Shown: in pieces, positions 18,587-26,996 of the stretch | Numbering within the stretch: position 1 is the first letter of the stretch | How the letters are laid out: each line of letters starts with the position of its first letter | Assembly: GCF_005503555.1 (NCBI RefSeq) | Contig: NZ_SCNG01000003.1 | Span: 310,001-374,000, forward strand | Direction: 5' to 3' | Origin: Rudaea sp. 3F27F6 | GTDB lineage: Bacteria > Pseudomonadota > Gammaproteobacteria > Xanthomonadales > Rhodanobacteraceae | DNA: 64,000 bases | Notes under the pieces: generated by a model | The model's input: the letters and a program-made list of their open reading frames with translations, nothing else | What the model was told of the DNA's origin: nothing | Database searches by the model: none | Position numbers and translations under genes: made by a program

Positions 18587-19285
18587 TCAAATCAGATCAT
18601 AGTTGTGGAGCAGATCGAGTGTGATCGACTCTATGGAATTGAACATCATCACGTCCAAGATCGACAGCCAAGGTACAAATGGCTCACCGAGCTGAGGGTA
18701 CTCGATTGGACGCGGCCGCAGAAAGCGGAGGTCAATGCCGCGCGCGGCGAAAGCTTCTCGTGAGTACAGCTCGGTACCGCCGATGGCATTGATATACGTG
18801 TGCGCGCCGAGTTGGCCACAGATCGCTAGTACCCGGTCCTGCCCCGCCAGGTCGTGATCGATTGGAAGCGTTGACGAAACCACCAACGGAGTGCCGATGC
18901 CGAGCCATGTGCAAACTTCCATCAACGAGGCATGGATGAACCTGAACAAGTTGCTCTCATGACGCTCGACGATCCGGCGTAATAGTGGCATGACCTCTTC
19001 GAAATAAGGCGCCTGCCGGTAGGCCTCGGTGAGCCGATTCAAAAGCTTCGTGCGATCAAATTCTGGCGCGAGGCAACGTTCACCCACATCAAGCGCGTCT
19101 GAATCTTTCTTCAAAGGCAGTGAGAACATCTCGCTGCTGGCGTCGAGCAGGAAGCGGTTGCGGTTGATCCAGCCCTTCTTGGTGTACTTGATGTTGTCGT
19201 AGACCACAAACCGGTCAACCGCTCCGATCAATTGGAAGTAGCCGACGTAAGGTAGGAAGTACGGCTGCATGATCGCGATCTTCAT
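18587..19285 (-). CDS. WbqC-like family protein
   Basis: A 232-residue WbqC-like protein, recognised by IAIMQPYFLPYVGYFQLI at the N-terminus, DRFVVYDNIKYTKKGWINRN, the central HESNLF segment and the GGTELYSREAF motif. The family is found in O-antigen and glycan loci next to DegT aminotransferases and is thought to act on amino sugars, possibly as an acyl- or aminoacyl-transferase, though its biochemistry is poorly described. The ATG at 19285 fits the family N-terminus. It follows the aminotransferase by 28 bases, which supports a role in modifying the amino group. Confidence 0.88.
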   Translation of the reverse strand: MKIAIMQPYFLPYVGYFQLIGAVDRFVVYDNIKYTKKGWINRNRFLLDASSEMFSLPLKKDSDALDVGERCLAPEFDRTKLLNRLTEAYRQAPYFEEVMPLLRRIVERHESNLFRFIHASLMEVCTWLGIGTPLVVSSTLPIDHDLAGQDRVLAICGQLGAHTYINAIGGTELYSREAFAARGIDLRFLRPRPIEYPQLGEPFVPWLSILDVMMFNSIESITLDLLHNYDLI

Positions 19286-19313
19286 CGTTACGCCTGTTGT
19301 ATACGAGGCGTAT

Positions 19314-20483
19314 TCAAGTGCGAGCGAGCACATGGCAAACCGACGCGATCGTGTCGATGGCATCCTCGGCGACGGTAGTGCCATTAGGCAATACGATCAC
19401 CCGAGAGGCCACGTCGATAGTTTGCGGCAACATGAGGCGCGCATGCGGGAACAGATTGCGGTAGGGCTGCATGCCGTGACATCCCGGCCAGAAATATTTG
19501 CGTGCCAGAATATTCTCAGCATGGAGCGCCGCCACAATGGCATCGCGCGATATCGGAAAGGTCTCGTCCGCCTCGATTACGACATAGTGATGGCTGTTGC
19601 GCTCGGTGGAGGCGTAATCGAGTACGTCGATGCCGGGAATCCCGGCCAATGCATGCTTGTACGCCGCATGATTGCGCGAATTGATGGCGACGATCTCGTC
19701 GAATCTGTCGAGATTTGCCAGGCCCATTGCCGCGCAAACTTCGATCATCTTTCCGTTGGTCCCGGGATGGACGACGTTGTCGTAATCTTTGAAGCCGAAA
19801 TTGCGCATCAAGCGCATGGTTTCCGCCAACCTGTCGTTGTTGGTGACCACCGCTCCGCCTTCCATCGTGTTGAATGCTTTGGTGGCATGAAAGCTGAGTA
19901 CTTCGCATTCCCCGAAGCAACCTATCATTTTCCCCTTGTGAGTACTGCCGAACGCGTGAGCTGCATCGAACATCAATTTCAAATTGTGCTCGTTGGCGAC
20001 GTCTTGTAATTGGCTGATCGGCGCGGCGCGTCCCCAAAGATGTACACCTATGATGCCTGTTGTACGAGGTGTGATCATGCGCCGGACTGCATCCGGGTCG
20101 AGATTGTGCGTATGTGGATCGATGTCCGCGAATACTGGCGTTATACCTTGCCAATAGAGGGCGTGAGCAGTGGCGACGAATGTCCATGAGGGCACGATCA
20201 CCTCGCCTTCGAGACCGAGCGCGCGTATGGCGATCTCCAGGGCGATGGTGCCATTGCACATGGCGACGCAGTGCTTGACGCCCAGATATTCTGCGACACG
20301 CGCCTCGAATTCCTGCACCATTGGTCCGTTGTTGGTCAACCAATGGTTATCGAGGACTCGATTGACGTGGTGTAGAAAAAGTTCGCGATTTCCGATACTA
20401 GGTCGGCCTACATGCAACGGTTCGTCAAACGCTGGCGGCGCGCCGTTAATGGCGAGATCGGCTACGTTGCGGATGAATTTCAT
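19314..20483 (-). CDS. DegT/DnrJ/EryC1/StrS aminotransferase
   Basis: A PLP-dependent sugar aminotransferase of 389 residues that would install an amino group on a nucleotide-linked keto-sugar. Landmarks are the substrate/PLP loop MCNGTIALEIAIRALG, VPSWTFVATAHAL, DIDPHTHNLD, the HLWGRAAPI segment, DAAHAFGS and the Schiff-base Lys in SFHATKAFNTMEGG. It is the first gene of the six-gene minus-strand operon. No dehydratase producing its keto-sugar is seen in the window, so the substrate must be made elsewhere. Confidence 0.92.
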   Translation of the reverse strand: MKFIRNVADLAINGAPPAFDEPLHVGRPSIGNRELFLHHVNRVLDNHWLTNNGPMVQEFEARVAEYLGVKHCVAMCNGTIALEIAIRALGLEGEVIVPSWTFVATAHALYWQGITPVFADIDPHTHNLDPDAVRRMITPRTTGIIGVHLWGRAAPISQLQDVANEHNLKLMFDAAHAFGSTHKGKMIGCFGECEVLSFHATKAFNTMEGGAVVTNNDRLAETMRLMRNFGFKDYDNVVHPGTNGKMIEVCAAMGLANLDRFDEIVAINSRNHAAYKHALAGIPGIDVLDYASTERNSHHYVVIEADETFPISRDAIVAALHAENILARKYFWPGCHGMQPYRNLFPHARLMLPQTIDVASRVIVLPNGTTVAEDAIDTIASVCHVLART

Positions 20484-20601
20484 GCCGTTCTTTTATGCGA
20501 AGGAGGGGCGATTGTTACGTAGTCGATGAGGGAAGGCGAACGATCCGGAAGTGGCCGAGCCAACCATTGTGAGATTTGCGACTCCGGCGAATTGAACGGG
20601 G

Positions 20602-22542
20602 TTATTTTGATCGTGTGGGATTGACCTGTCTTTCGATCCGAGCAATTTCCTGATCATAGACTCCCGCTTTGTTCAGCTCTTTGGCGGCAGCAAGGTGTTC
20701 CCGAGCTGCGGCGAGGTCGTTCACGGCCAATGCGATCTTGGCTAGATTGATCTGAAAGTATGGGTTCCGTGGTTCTGCTGCTGCGGCCGCCATTGTCATA
20801 TTGATAGCGCTTTGGTAGTCGCGCGGAATATTGAAGAGATACGAGCCGTAGTTATTCAACATCATCGCGCGCACCGTGGCGCGCCATTGAGAGTTTTCCA
20901 GTGCCGCTGTCATCAGCGCGGACATGTCGCTGGGCGTCAATGAAAGAGTCGTCTGCGACGCGGCTATGAGCATGTCGAGGAACGCATTGGCTTGCTCGCT
21001 GGACTGTGCGGAACGGAGCCTCCTTGCCAGGTCCTCAAGTTCTGTAGGAGGAACAGTTCCGTACTCGGAGCGTATCTGCACCCGCGCAACGGCTGGAAAC
21101 AGCTCATATGGTCCAATTTCAGCAGCGCGGTCGAAGTAGGGCAACGCTTTTTCCTTAGCTTCTTTCAACGCATTGTTTCGATCGCCGTCAATGACGATTT
21201 GTCGACCGGCTTCATACTGAGCGCGCGACGACATTGGGTGGTGAGTTGCGTCTGCCATGGCCAGCGCAAACGGACTTCGCCAATCATGGGCGCGGACTGC
21301 GGTTGCGAAGGCCAGAAGGCCTACTACCGCGACCATGGTGCCTGTTATTCCGTAGCGGGGGAATTGAATGTTGGGCGCCATCTGTGCCAGTGCGCATACG
21401 GTACCCAGCAGCAGTCCGGTCATCGGTAAGTAATTGCGATGTTCGAAGACGAGTTCCAGGCCGAAGATGCTCGATTCGATCGAATGTCCTACCAGAAACC
21501 AGGTGACGGCAAAAGCAAAGCCTGGGCAGCGGCGCCGAAGCAGCCATGCGGAAATGGATAGAGTTATCCAGAATGTGATGCTCGCGGCTGTTGAGATCGG
21601 ATTCAACAGTCCTTGCGAAACGGCGATGTCGTCGTGATGAAAGCCCATCAGGCTGGGTAGTGGGACAAAGAACCAGAGCAGGTAGTCGCAGAGCACACGC
21701 GCTTCGGAGAGCACTCGCGTATATAGCGTAAAGCCATTGCGTGAATAGCCGAGCATGTCGGGATGCGCGCATAGGTAAAGGCAGAACAGAAAAATCGGAA
21801 CCGCGATAGCGGCCCAGAAGATTGCTTTCAAAATCCGGCGTTCGCGAAGTGAAGCCTCAAAGCGAAAGCACAGTATCTCGACTATCCACGCATAGCCCAC
21901 GATCAGCGCGCCATTTTCCTTGCAAGCTGTTGCGATCAAGCCGAAAACACACAATCCAGTCAGCGCCTCGAACAATCCGCCGCTTCTGCGCAGCATTCGT
22001 GTGCGCCCTTCAACATAGCAGAACAGACCTATCAGGATGAACATCGAACTGAGTTCATTCATCCGCTGCACGACGTACAACACGCCGCTGACATTGAGGG
22101 GATGCAATAGCCATAAGGCGGTACTGAACAAGGCGAGCGTGTCAGGACGAAAGCGCGGCTCAGTGCGATCCGGATATGTCAGTCTATCGGCGATGCGACG
22201 GCTGAGGGCAAAAACGAGCAGGCCGTTGACGAGATGAATGACGAGATTGGCTAGCTTGAAGGAAAGCGGGTTCATGCCGAAGGCAATGGCGTTCAAGGCG
22301 AATGACAACATGCTCAGGGGACGGCGCTGGCCACCGTCGCTGATCAAGGCGATGGCCAGCCAATCCGGCTTGCCATGCGCGGCGTTCTGCAATGCCGCAT
22401 TGTTCACGATGTTGGAGAAGTCGTCGAAAAGAAAGCCGCCTGCTATGCCGGGAAGATAAGCGACTACGCACAAAGCGATCAGGGCGAGCAAGCGCCAGTT
22501 TCTTGCCGGGTGGGGGATGGGATTGATCGGGTCGCTCGCCAT
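20602..22542 (-). CDS. GT-C type membrane glycosyltransferase with C-terminal TPRs, candidate pilin glycosyltransferase
   Basis: About ten membrane helices fill residues 15-420, and TPR-like helices fill the last 200. An acidic motif, FLFDDFSNIVNN, follows the first helix, as in GT-C enzymes that use polyprenyl-phosphate sugars (TMTC and TfpW-like architectures). Other landmarks are RRPLSMLSFALN and HPLNVSGVLYVVQRMNELS. It lies just downstream of pilA on the same strand, past the pilA terminator. TfpW, a pilin glycosyltransferase of some Pseudomonas, also lies beside pilA, so a pilin-modifying role is inferred. The ATG at 22542 is favoured over a TTG at 22560. Family assignment is by pattern only. 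Confidence 0.72.
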   Translation of the reverse strand: MASDPINPIPHPARNWRLLALIALCVVAYLPGIAGGFLFDDFSNIVNNAALQNAAHGKPDWLAIALISDGGQRRPLSMLSFALNAIAFGMNPLSFKLANLVIHLVNGLLVFALSRRIADRLTYPDRTEPRFRPDTLALFSTALWLLHPLNVSGVLYVVQRMNELSSMFILIGLFCYVEGRTRMLRRSGGLFEALTGLCVFGLIATACKENGALIVGYAWIVEILCFRFEASLRERRILKAIFWAAIAVPIFLFCLYLCAHPDMLGYSRNGFTLYTRVLSEARVLCDYLLWFFVPLPSLMGFHHDDIAVSQGLLNPISTAASITFWITLSISAWLLRRRCPGFAFAVTWFLVGHSIESSIFGLELVFEHRNYLPMTGLLLGTVCALAQMAPNIQFPRYGITGTMVAVVGLLAFATAVRAHDWRSPFALAMADATHHPMSSRAQYEAGRQIVIDGDRNNALKEAKEKALPYFDRAAEIGPYELFPAVARVQIRSEYGTVPPTELEDLARRLRSAQSSEQANAFLDMLIAASQTTLSLTPSDMSALMTAALENSQWRATVRAMMLNNYGSYLFNIPRDYQSAINMTMAAAAAEPRNPYFQINLAKIALAVNDLAAAREHLAAAKELNKAGVYDQEIARIERQVNPTRSK

Positions 22543-22593
22543 CGTGATTATTCTCGGCAAATTTCTGAAATGAAGTTATTTATTGTAAGACAT

Positions 22594-22622
22594 AAAAAAA
22601 CGCCGCCCGAAGGCGGCGTTTT
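22594..22622 (-). terminator. Rho-independent terminator after pilA
   Basis: A 9-bp perfect stem AACGCCGCC / GGCGGCGTT with a TTCG loop is followed on the minus strand by a run of seven T. It should end most pilA transcripts before the GT-C gene, as expected for an abundant pilin mRNA. Confidence 0.95.
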
Positions 22623-22644
22623 GTTTGAAGCGATCAAACTATGA

Positions 22645-23076
22645 TTAGCGGCACAGCGCTGGGCGGTACTGGGACGGCACAGTCGTGGTGGCCGTGTTGC
22701 AAGCCCAGGTGAGGGGGACGTCGGGGGTTGCACCGGCCGTGGGCACCAAGCCAATAACCGTGCCATCAGCCAAAGAGTTCGTGCCTCTTACGGTAGCCGA
22801 AATCACACCGTTGGCACCCACACCAAGAGCAGACACATAAGTGGTCAGCTGCGTGATGCAGCCAGCCGACTGTGTACTACCCGGAAGCGTTCCCTTCGTT
22901 TGATGGAACTCGGCGACCGACGTCTTGCAGCCGTCGGCGGCAAGCATCGCCTCGGACACTTTGGCGCGGATCGTGTAGTTCTGATATGCCGGCAGCGCGA
23001 TCGCTGCGAGGATGGCGATGATCGCGATGACGATCATCAACTCGATCAAGGTAAAGCCTTTCTGCATCGCTTTCAT
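22645..23076 (-). CDS. pilA: Type IV major pilin PilA
   Basis: The 143-residue prepilin has a seven-residue leader MKAMQKG, cleaved by PilD before Phe1. [20 protein letters not shown] follows with Glu5, and then the [12 protein letters not shown] helix. Four Cys residues are present. The final pair flanks a C-terminal loop (WACN to LCR) like the disulfide-bonded D-region of Pseudomonas and Xanthomonas pilins. The C-terminus is Arg rather than the Ser modified by TfpO. The ATG at 23076 follows an AAGGAA ribosome-binding site. Upstream is a sigma-54 promoter and downstream a strong terminator, so it is monocistronic. Confidence 0.96.
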   Translation of the reverse strand: MKAMQKGFTLIELMIVIAIIAILAAIALPAYQNYTIRAKVSEAMLAADGCKTSVAEFHQTKGTLPGSTQSAGCITQLTTYVSALGVGANGVISATVRGTNSLADGTVIGLVPTAGATPDVPLTWACNTATTTVPSQYRPALCR

Positions 23077-23184
23077 TTGGGGGTTCCTTTCTATGGTGAT
23101 TCGGAGTCGCGCATTCGATCTGGCTCGGGGGCCATGCTTCCTTGGCGTCCGGCCAAGTTCGATCCAATGCGCGGTGATTTGTTC

Positions 23185-23200
23185 AGCAAACGTTATGCCA
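23185..23200 (-). promoter_or_regulatory. Sigma-54 (RpoN) promoter of pilA
   Basis: On the minus strand TGGCATAACGTTTGCT matches the consensus TGGCACGN4TTGCW. The GG and GC dinucleotides are exactly 10 bases apart. Transcription would start about 12 bases downstream, near 23174, leaving a leader of about 97 bases. PilR/PilS control is expected from the family but neither gene is in the window. Confidence 0.88.
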
Positions 23201-23382
23201 AACGCCACCAGCTGTGGATGATCTCTGCGAAATAACAAACAGTTAGCGTTTTTTTCCTCTACCAGTTTAGTAAGCGCGAACCTGATGACAGAAACTCGGA
23301 AAATGTGTCGGGATTCACGTAATGACGAAAAAGGTCACAAAGTGACATTCCGCGGCGCAATCTGCTGCTGCATGGATGCCCT

Positions 23383-23478
23383 CGAATCGGCGAACCAACG
23401 AACCAACGAACCGACGAACCGACGAACCAACGAACCAACGAACCAGCGAACCAGCGAACCAGCGAATCGGCGAACCAG
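23383..23478. repeat. Twelve tandem 8-bp repeats (CGAACCRN-type)
   Basis: Twelve consecutive octamers starting with CGAAYC fill 96 bases: two CGAATCGG, four CGAACCAA, two CGAACCGA and four CGAACCAG. The block lies between tfpZ and pilA, about 180 bases upstream of the pilA sigma-54 promoter. It is read in neither gene and has the look of a variable-number tandem repeat. Confidence 0.93.
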
Positions 23479-23511
23479 CATTGGGTGGCAATGCCGCGTG
23501 TCTGCAGTCAA

Positions 23512-24255
23512 CTACCAGGGATCGATGGCAATGGCATCAAGAGGGCGCTTGTTCGTGCGCGACAAGATCATTGTGTAGGAGTCGGTGCGGCCTTGCAGTG
23601 GAAGATAGGCGAGTTGGTCGGCAAGCTGGCTACTGCCCGCGATATAGCGATCGGTAAGAGCCTTGTTGTGTTGCGATTTAGCCGCGAGTTCGGTGAGTGG
23701 CTTAGCCTTGGTCAGCATCGCGTCGGCAACGTCGGCATAGGGCACGTAGTACTTGGGGAGTTTTTCCAGATCTTTGCCGGCGATGCCGGAGAAGGCCAGG
23801 TCGTTTCTTTCCTTGGCATCGGTGGGCATCACTGCCCCAACCAGGCGCGGGCCAGTCCACGATCTCGTCGCGAATTCGGATCGCTTTGCCTGGGCAAGAT
23901 CGGCATCGTCGAGGTCGTTTGCGTAGACAGGGATGAATCGGTCCAGTGCCGCAACGATGAATACCGGCCGTGCCTCTGCGATTACCGACAGGCCATAGAA
24001 AAACGCGCAAGCTTGCAGCAACGATATGCAAGCTAGATCGAAGCGAAGCCCTTTTTTACCCGCTCGGTAGACGACCAGAGTCAGCAGTGGGCCGATGACG
24101 ATATCGACCCCCATGATCAGCAGCATCAACGTGCTGCCGCCAGCGACCTGAAAGTACGGATGTGGGTACCAGACAAAGTAGATCAGGCAGCCGACGAGGG
24201 TGGCGATGGTCAGGCTGATTCCGAGATGGATGCCGGCGGCTTGGAAGCGGTTCAC
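23512..24255 (-). CDS. tfpZ: TfpX/TfpZ family type IV pilin accessory protein
   Basis: TfpZ-type proteins are inner-membrane factors encoded next to certain pilA alleles and needed for normal piliation. This 247-residue protein shows the family pattern: an N-terminal helix (GIHLGISLTIATLVGCLIYF), WYPHPYFQVAGG, MGVDIVIGPLLTLVVY, GLRFDLACISLLQACAFFYG, and then ARPVFIVAALDRF leading into a periplasmic domain. It is upstream of pilA on the same strand, with the repeat tract between them. A GTG at 24255 fits the family N-terminus (NRFQAAGIHL); a GTG at 24267 is possible. It is divergent from gap. Confidence 0.88.
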   Translation of the reverse strand: MNRFQAAGIHLGISLTIATLVGCLIYFVWYPHPYFQVAGGSTLMLLIMGVDIVIGPLLTLVVYRAGKKGLRFDLACISLLQACAFFYGLSVIAEARPVFIVAALDRFIPVYANDLDDADLAQAKRSEFATRSWTGPRLVGAVMPTDAKERNDLAFSGIAGKDLEKLPKYYVPYADVADAMLTKAKPLTELAAKSQHNKALTDRYIAGSSQLADQLAYLPLQGRTDSYTMILSRTNKRPLDAIAIDPW

Positions 24256-24448
24256 GATGCAAGGCACGATTGTTCGGGGCGGAAAAGGATAGCGGTATCA
24301 CTATCGCCGTTTCCATATCATGCGCACAGTCCCGAGGAGGCGGGATGAGCGGCGCGGCGGCAGGCAGGGTAAACTTGGCATCTGCGTGGGACGGCCGGCT
24401 GCGGAGCGTTCCTTGAACGCTTTGTCGCCCTCCTGAGGAGTTTCGTCC

Positions 24449-25462
24449 ATGTCTGTGAAAGTCGCCATCAATGGCTATGGCCGCATCGGCCGCAATGTGC
24501 TGCGTGCGCTGTACGAGTCCGGCCGTACGAATGAGATCCAGATCGTCGCGGTCAACGATCTCGGCGACGCGGAGACGAATGCGCATCTGACCCAATACGA
24601 CACGGCGCACGGGCGCTTTTCGCACGAAGTCAGGGTCGAAGGCGGCGATCTCGTCATCGGCAAGGACAAGATCAAGGTCTGCGCCGAGCGCGACCCGTCC
24701 AAGCTACCGTGGAAGGACCTCGGCGTCGACGTGGTGCTCGAATGCACGGGGCTGTTCACTTCGAAGGCCAAGGCTTCGGCGCATATTGCCGCGGGTGCAA
24801 AGAAAGTGATCATCTCGGCGCCGGGCGAGAAGGACGTTGACGGCACGTTCGTCTACGGCGTCAATCACGACAAGATCACCGCCAAGCACGAAGTCATCTC
24901 GAACGCTTCGTGCACGACGAACTGCCTGGCGCCACTGGCCTGGGCGATCAACGAAAAGATTGGCATCCAGCATGGCTTGATGACGACGATCCATTCGTAC
25001 ACCAACGATCAAGTGCTGACCGACGTGTTCCACAAGGACCTGCGCCGGGCGCGTTCGGCGACGATGAGCCAGATTCCGACCAAGACCGGCGCCGCCGCCG
25101 CGGTCGGCCTGGTGCTGCCCGAGTTGAACGGCAAACTCGACGGTTTCGCGATGCGCGTGCCGACGATCAACGTCTCGGTCGTCGACCTCGTTTTCGTCGC
25201 CAAGCGCGCGACGAGCGCGGACGAGATCAACGCCGTGATCAAGGAAGCGAGCGAAGGCCGCCTCAAGGGTATCCTCGGCATCAACAAGAAGCCGCTGGTC
25301 TCGGTCGACTTCAACCACAACCCGCTGTCGTCGATCTACGACGAGACGCAGACGCGCGTCATCGACGGCACGCTCGTCAAAGTACTGTCGTGGTATGACA
25401 ACGAGTGGGGTTTCTCCAACCGTATGCTCGACACGACGCTGGCGTTGGCCAACGCTCGTTGA
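24449..25462 (+). CDS. gap: Glyceraldehyde-3-phosphate dehydrogenase (type I)
   Basis: This glycolytic enzyme oxidises glyceraldehyde-3-phosphate to 1,3-bisphosphoglycerate with NAD. The 337-residue length is standard. The Rossmann fingerprint is [15 protein letters not shown], the catalytic Cys lies in [14 protein letters not shown], and the active-site His is in TIHSYTNDQ. The C-terminal [15 protein letters not shown] block is intact. [20 protein letters not shown] in the NAD region resembles proteobacterial Gap rather than erythrose-4-phosphate dehydrogenase. A GAGGAG ribosome-binding site lies 8 bases upstream. Its usual partner pgk is about 8.5 kb away here. Confidence 0.96.
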   Translation: MSVKVAINGYGRIGRNVLRALYESGRTNEIQIVAVNDLGDAETNAHLTQYDTAHGRFSHEVRVEGGDLVIGKDKIKVCAERDPSKLPWKDLGVDVVLECTGLFTSKAKASAHIAAGAKKVIISAPGEKDVDGTFVYGVNHDKITAKHEVISNASCTTNCLAPLAWAINEKIGIQHGLMTTIHSYTNDQVLTDVFHKDLRRARSATMSQIPTKTGAAAAVGLVLPELNGKLDGFAMRVPTINVSVVDLVFVAKRATSADEINAVIKEASEGRLKGILGINKKPLVSVDFNHNPLSSIYDETQTRVIDGTLVKVLSWYDNEWGFSNRMLDTTLALANAR

Positions 25463-25526
25463 GTTCAATCCCGTCTCGGCGATCGCGTGTATCCCCGATA
25501 AGGAATCCTGCGTAGAAATCTGTCAT

Positions 25527-25550
25527 CCGGGGCGGAAGAATCCGCCCCGG
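25527..25550. terminator. Hairpin between convergent gap and secreted-protein gene
   Basis: A perfect 10-bp GC-rich stem, CCGGGGCGGA / TCCGCCCCGG, closes on AGAA. Neither side has a clear T-run, so it may be a bidirectional hairpin rather than a classic terminator. Confidence 0.5.
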
Positions 25551-25577
25551 TCGATGTTGAGCAAGCTGTTCTACAAA

Positions 25578-26645
25578 TCAACGGCCCGGCACTCGGCAGC
25601 AGGTCCGCGAGGCTCTCAAACTGGCCGGGGATGCGCCATTGTTTTTCGCCGAGCAACTGCCGTTGTGGCTGTACACCAGCGGCATATCCCAAGAACTCGA
25701 TTCGCAGTTCGTTGCCGTCTGGGTATAGCCGGCGGGGCATGCCGGTGCTGCGGAATCGGCGGTACTTCCGGCCGCAATTGTGACCACAGTGTTTGCCGTA
25801 TCGCTGCACTGCAGCGCGGTCGCCTGCGGGTTGACGAAGTAGCCGGTGACATCCGCCACGACATGGGTCTGCGCGTAGCTATAGATCGTGAGCTCGTTCG
25901 CCGCGGCTCCCTGGTCGAGCTTGATGATGCCCAAATTGGCGACGACCGCCCCAGCCGTGTAGTTCAATGTCGAGGCGACGGGGCGCGTGGTTCCGTACGG
26001 ATACGCCGTCAAAAATCCCGATGCCGACGGAGTGATCGCGACGAAGTTGATCGCCACTGCGGCAAAAGACCCTGCGCCTCCGATGCCGCAATCCGTCGAA
26101 GAGCCTCCTTGGAAGGAATAGTTGCTGACGGCGGTGACGTCGACGTCACGCGTCGTGAGGGCTGCAATCGCTCCGCCGGCCACGCGCGTATCGAGAATGC
26201 GGCAAGGGGATACGGGGACGAATACGAGATCCGAGGCTGCATCGCCCAACGATGCGGGCAAAATCGCCGGGCCGCCGATACCCCTCGAAACGGACAGCGC
26301 TTCGCTCAGGCTGGAAGCCGTGCGAACTGCGTCGAATTCGGCATCGCCGCCACGCATCAGGTTTCCGATCAGTTCGAGACGGAGTTTCTCTTCGTCGCCG
26401 CCCGACTTTGTCCCGGCCGACAATTTGTCGGCGAGGGCCGTGGCGCGCTCGAGCTTGATTTGGGCGCGGGAGAGCTGCGTTGCTGGTACGGCGTTGGGTA
26501 ACGAAGGGGTGGAGACGTTCGCGGATGCCGATGCTGCGCCGCGGCCGCCCGGCGGCCCATTTTCGGATCCGTTTGAAGCGAAAAGACTGCTGCTGCCGGC
26601 CGCAACGGCAACGCACAAAGCGATGCGAAAAGAACGCAAGTTCAT
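25578..26645 (-). CDS. Exported protein with PCRxxDTR motif
   Basis: A 355-residue secreted protein of unknown function. It starts with a Sec signal (NLRSFRIALCVAVAAGSSSLFAS), followed by a Gly/Ala-rich stretch and a charged helical region near residues 70-115. A beta-rich domain then opens with LVFVPVSPCRILDTRVAGG and continues to VVADVTGYFVNP. This PCRxxDTR type of domain occurs in exported proteins of several bacterial phyla, without known activity. The Cys-containing C-terminus (CPAGYTQTATNCESSSW, ending TCCRVPGR) may form disulfides. The ATG at 26645 follows GGGGATCAAC. It is convergent with gap. Confidence 0.7.
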   Translation of the reverse strand: MNLRSFRIALCVAVAAGSSSLFASNGSENGPPGGRGAASASANVSTPSLPNAVPATQLSRAQIKLERATALADKLSAGTKSGGDEEKLRLELIGNLMRGGDAEFDAVRTASSLSEALSVSRGIGGPAILPASLGDAASDLVFVPVSPCRILDTRVAGGAIAALTTRDVDVTAVSNYSFQGGSSTDCGIGGAGSFAAVAINFVAITPSASGFLTAYPYGTTRPVASTLNYTAGAVVANLGIIKLDQGAAANELTIYSYAQTHVVADVTGYFVNPQATALQCSDTANTVVTIAAGSTADSAAPACPAGYTQTATNCESSSWDMPLVYSHNGSCSAKNNGASPASLRASRTCCRVPGR

Positions 26646-26996
26646 GTTGATCCCCAGTTGGTTGATTAATCCCCGATCGAGCCTGCCGGCTCGCATATGC
26701 CTGAATTGACGACCCCATCGTGCGTCAGGCACCGATAAACGGTACAGAACGGGAGAGGGGCGGGCAAGTTCTCGAAGAGCCGGTGCTTCGGCCCATACGC
26801 CTGCCCCTTTGTCTTTGAAGCAAGATTCAGCCTGCCGCGATAACAAGTCGAGAAACGCCCGCGCTCAAAAGCATGGCCACGGCCGGAACACCGTTCATCC
26901 CGTCGGCGGAGACTTTGGGCGATTCCGGCGCATATGCCCGCACGTTAGAATGCCGCGCAGCCTGAGTTTGCGATCGACAGTTCAAAGGAGTGTGTG
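26646..26996. other. Intergenic region between two divergent exported-protein genes
   Basis: A 351-base gap that must hold both divergent promoters. Apart from a small hairpin (CGAGCC/GGCTCG at 26678-26693) and an AAGGAG ribosome-binding site at 26985-26990, no convincing promoter, RNA or small gene was seen. Confidence 0.5.

Noticed and set aside
23383-23478. CRISPR array, because of regularly repeated short units
   Set aside because: Units are 8 bp, contiguous and lack spacers; no cas genes are present.
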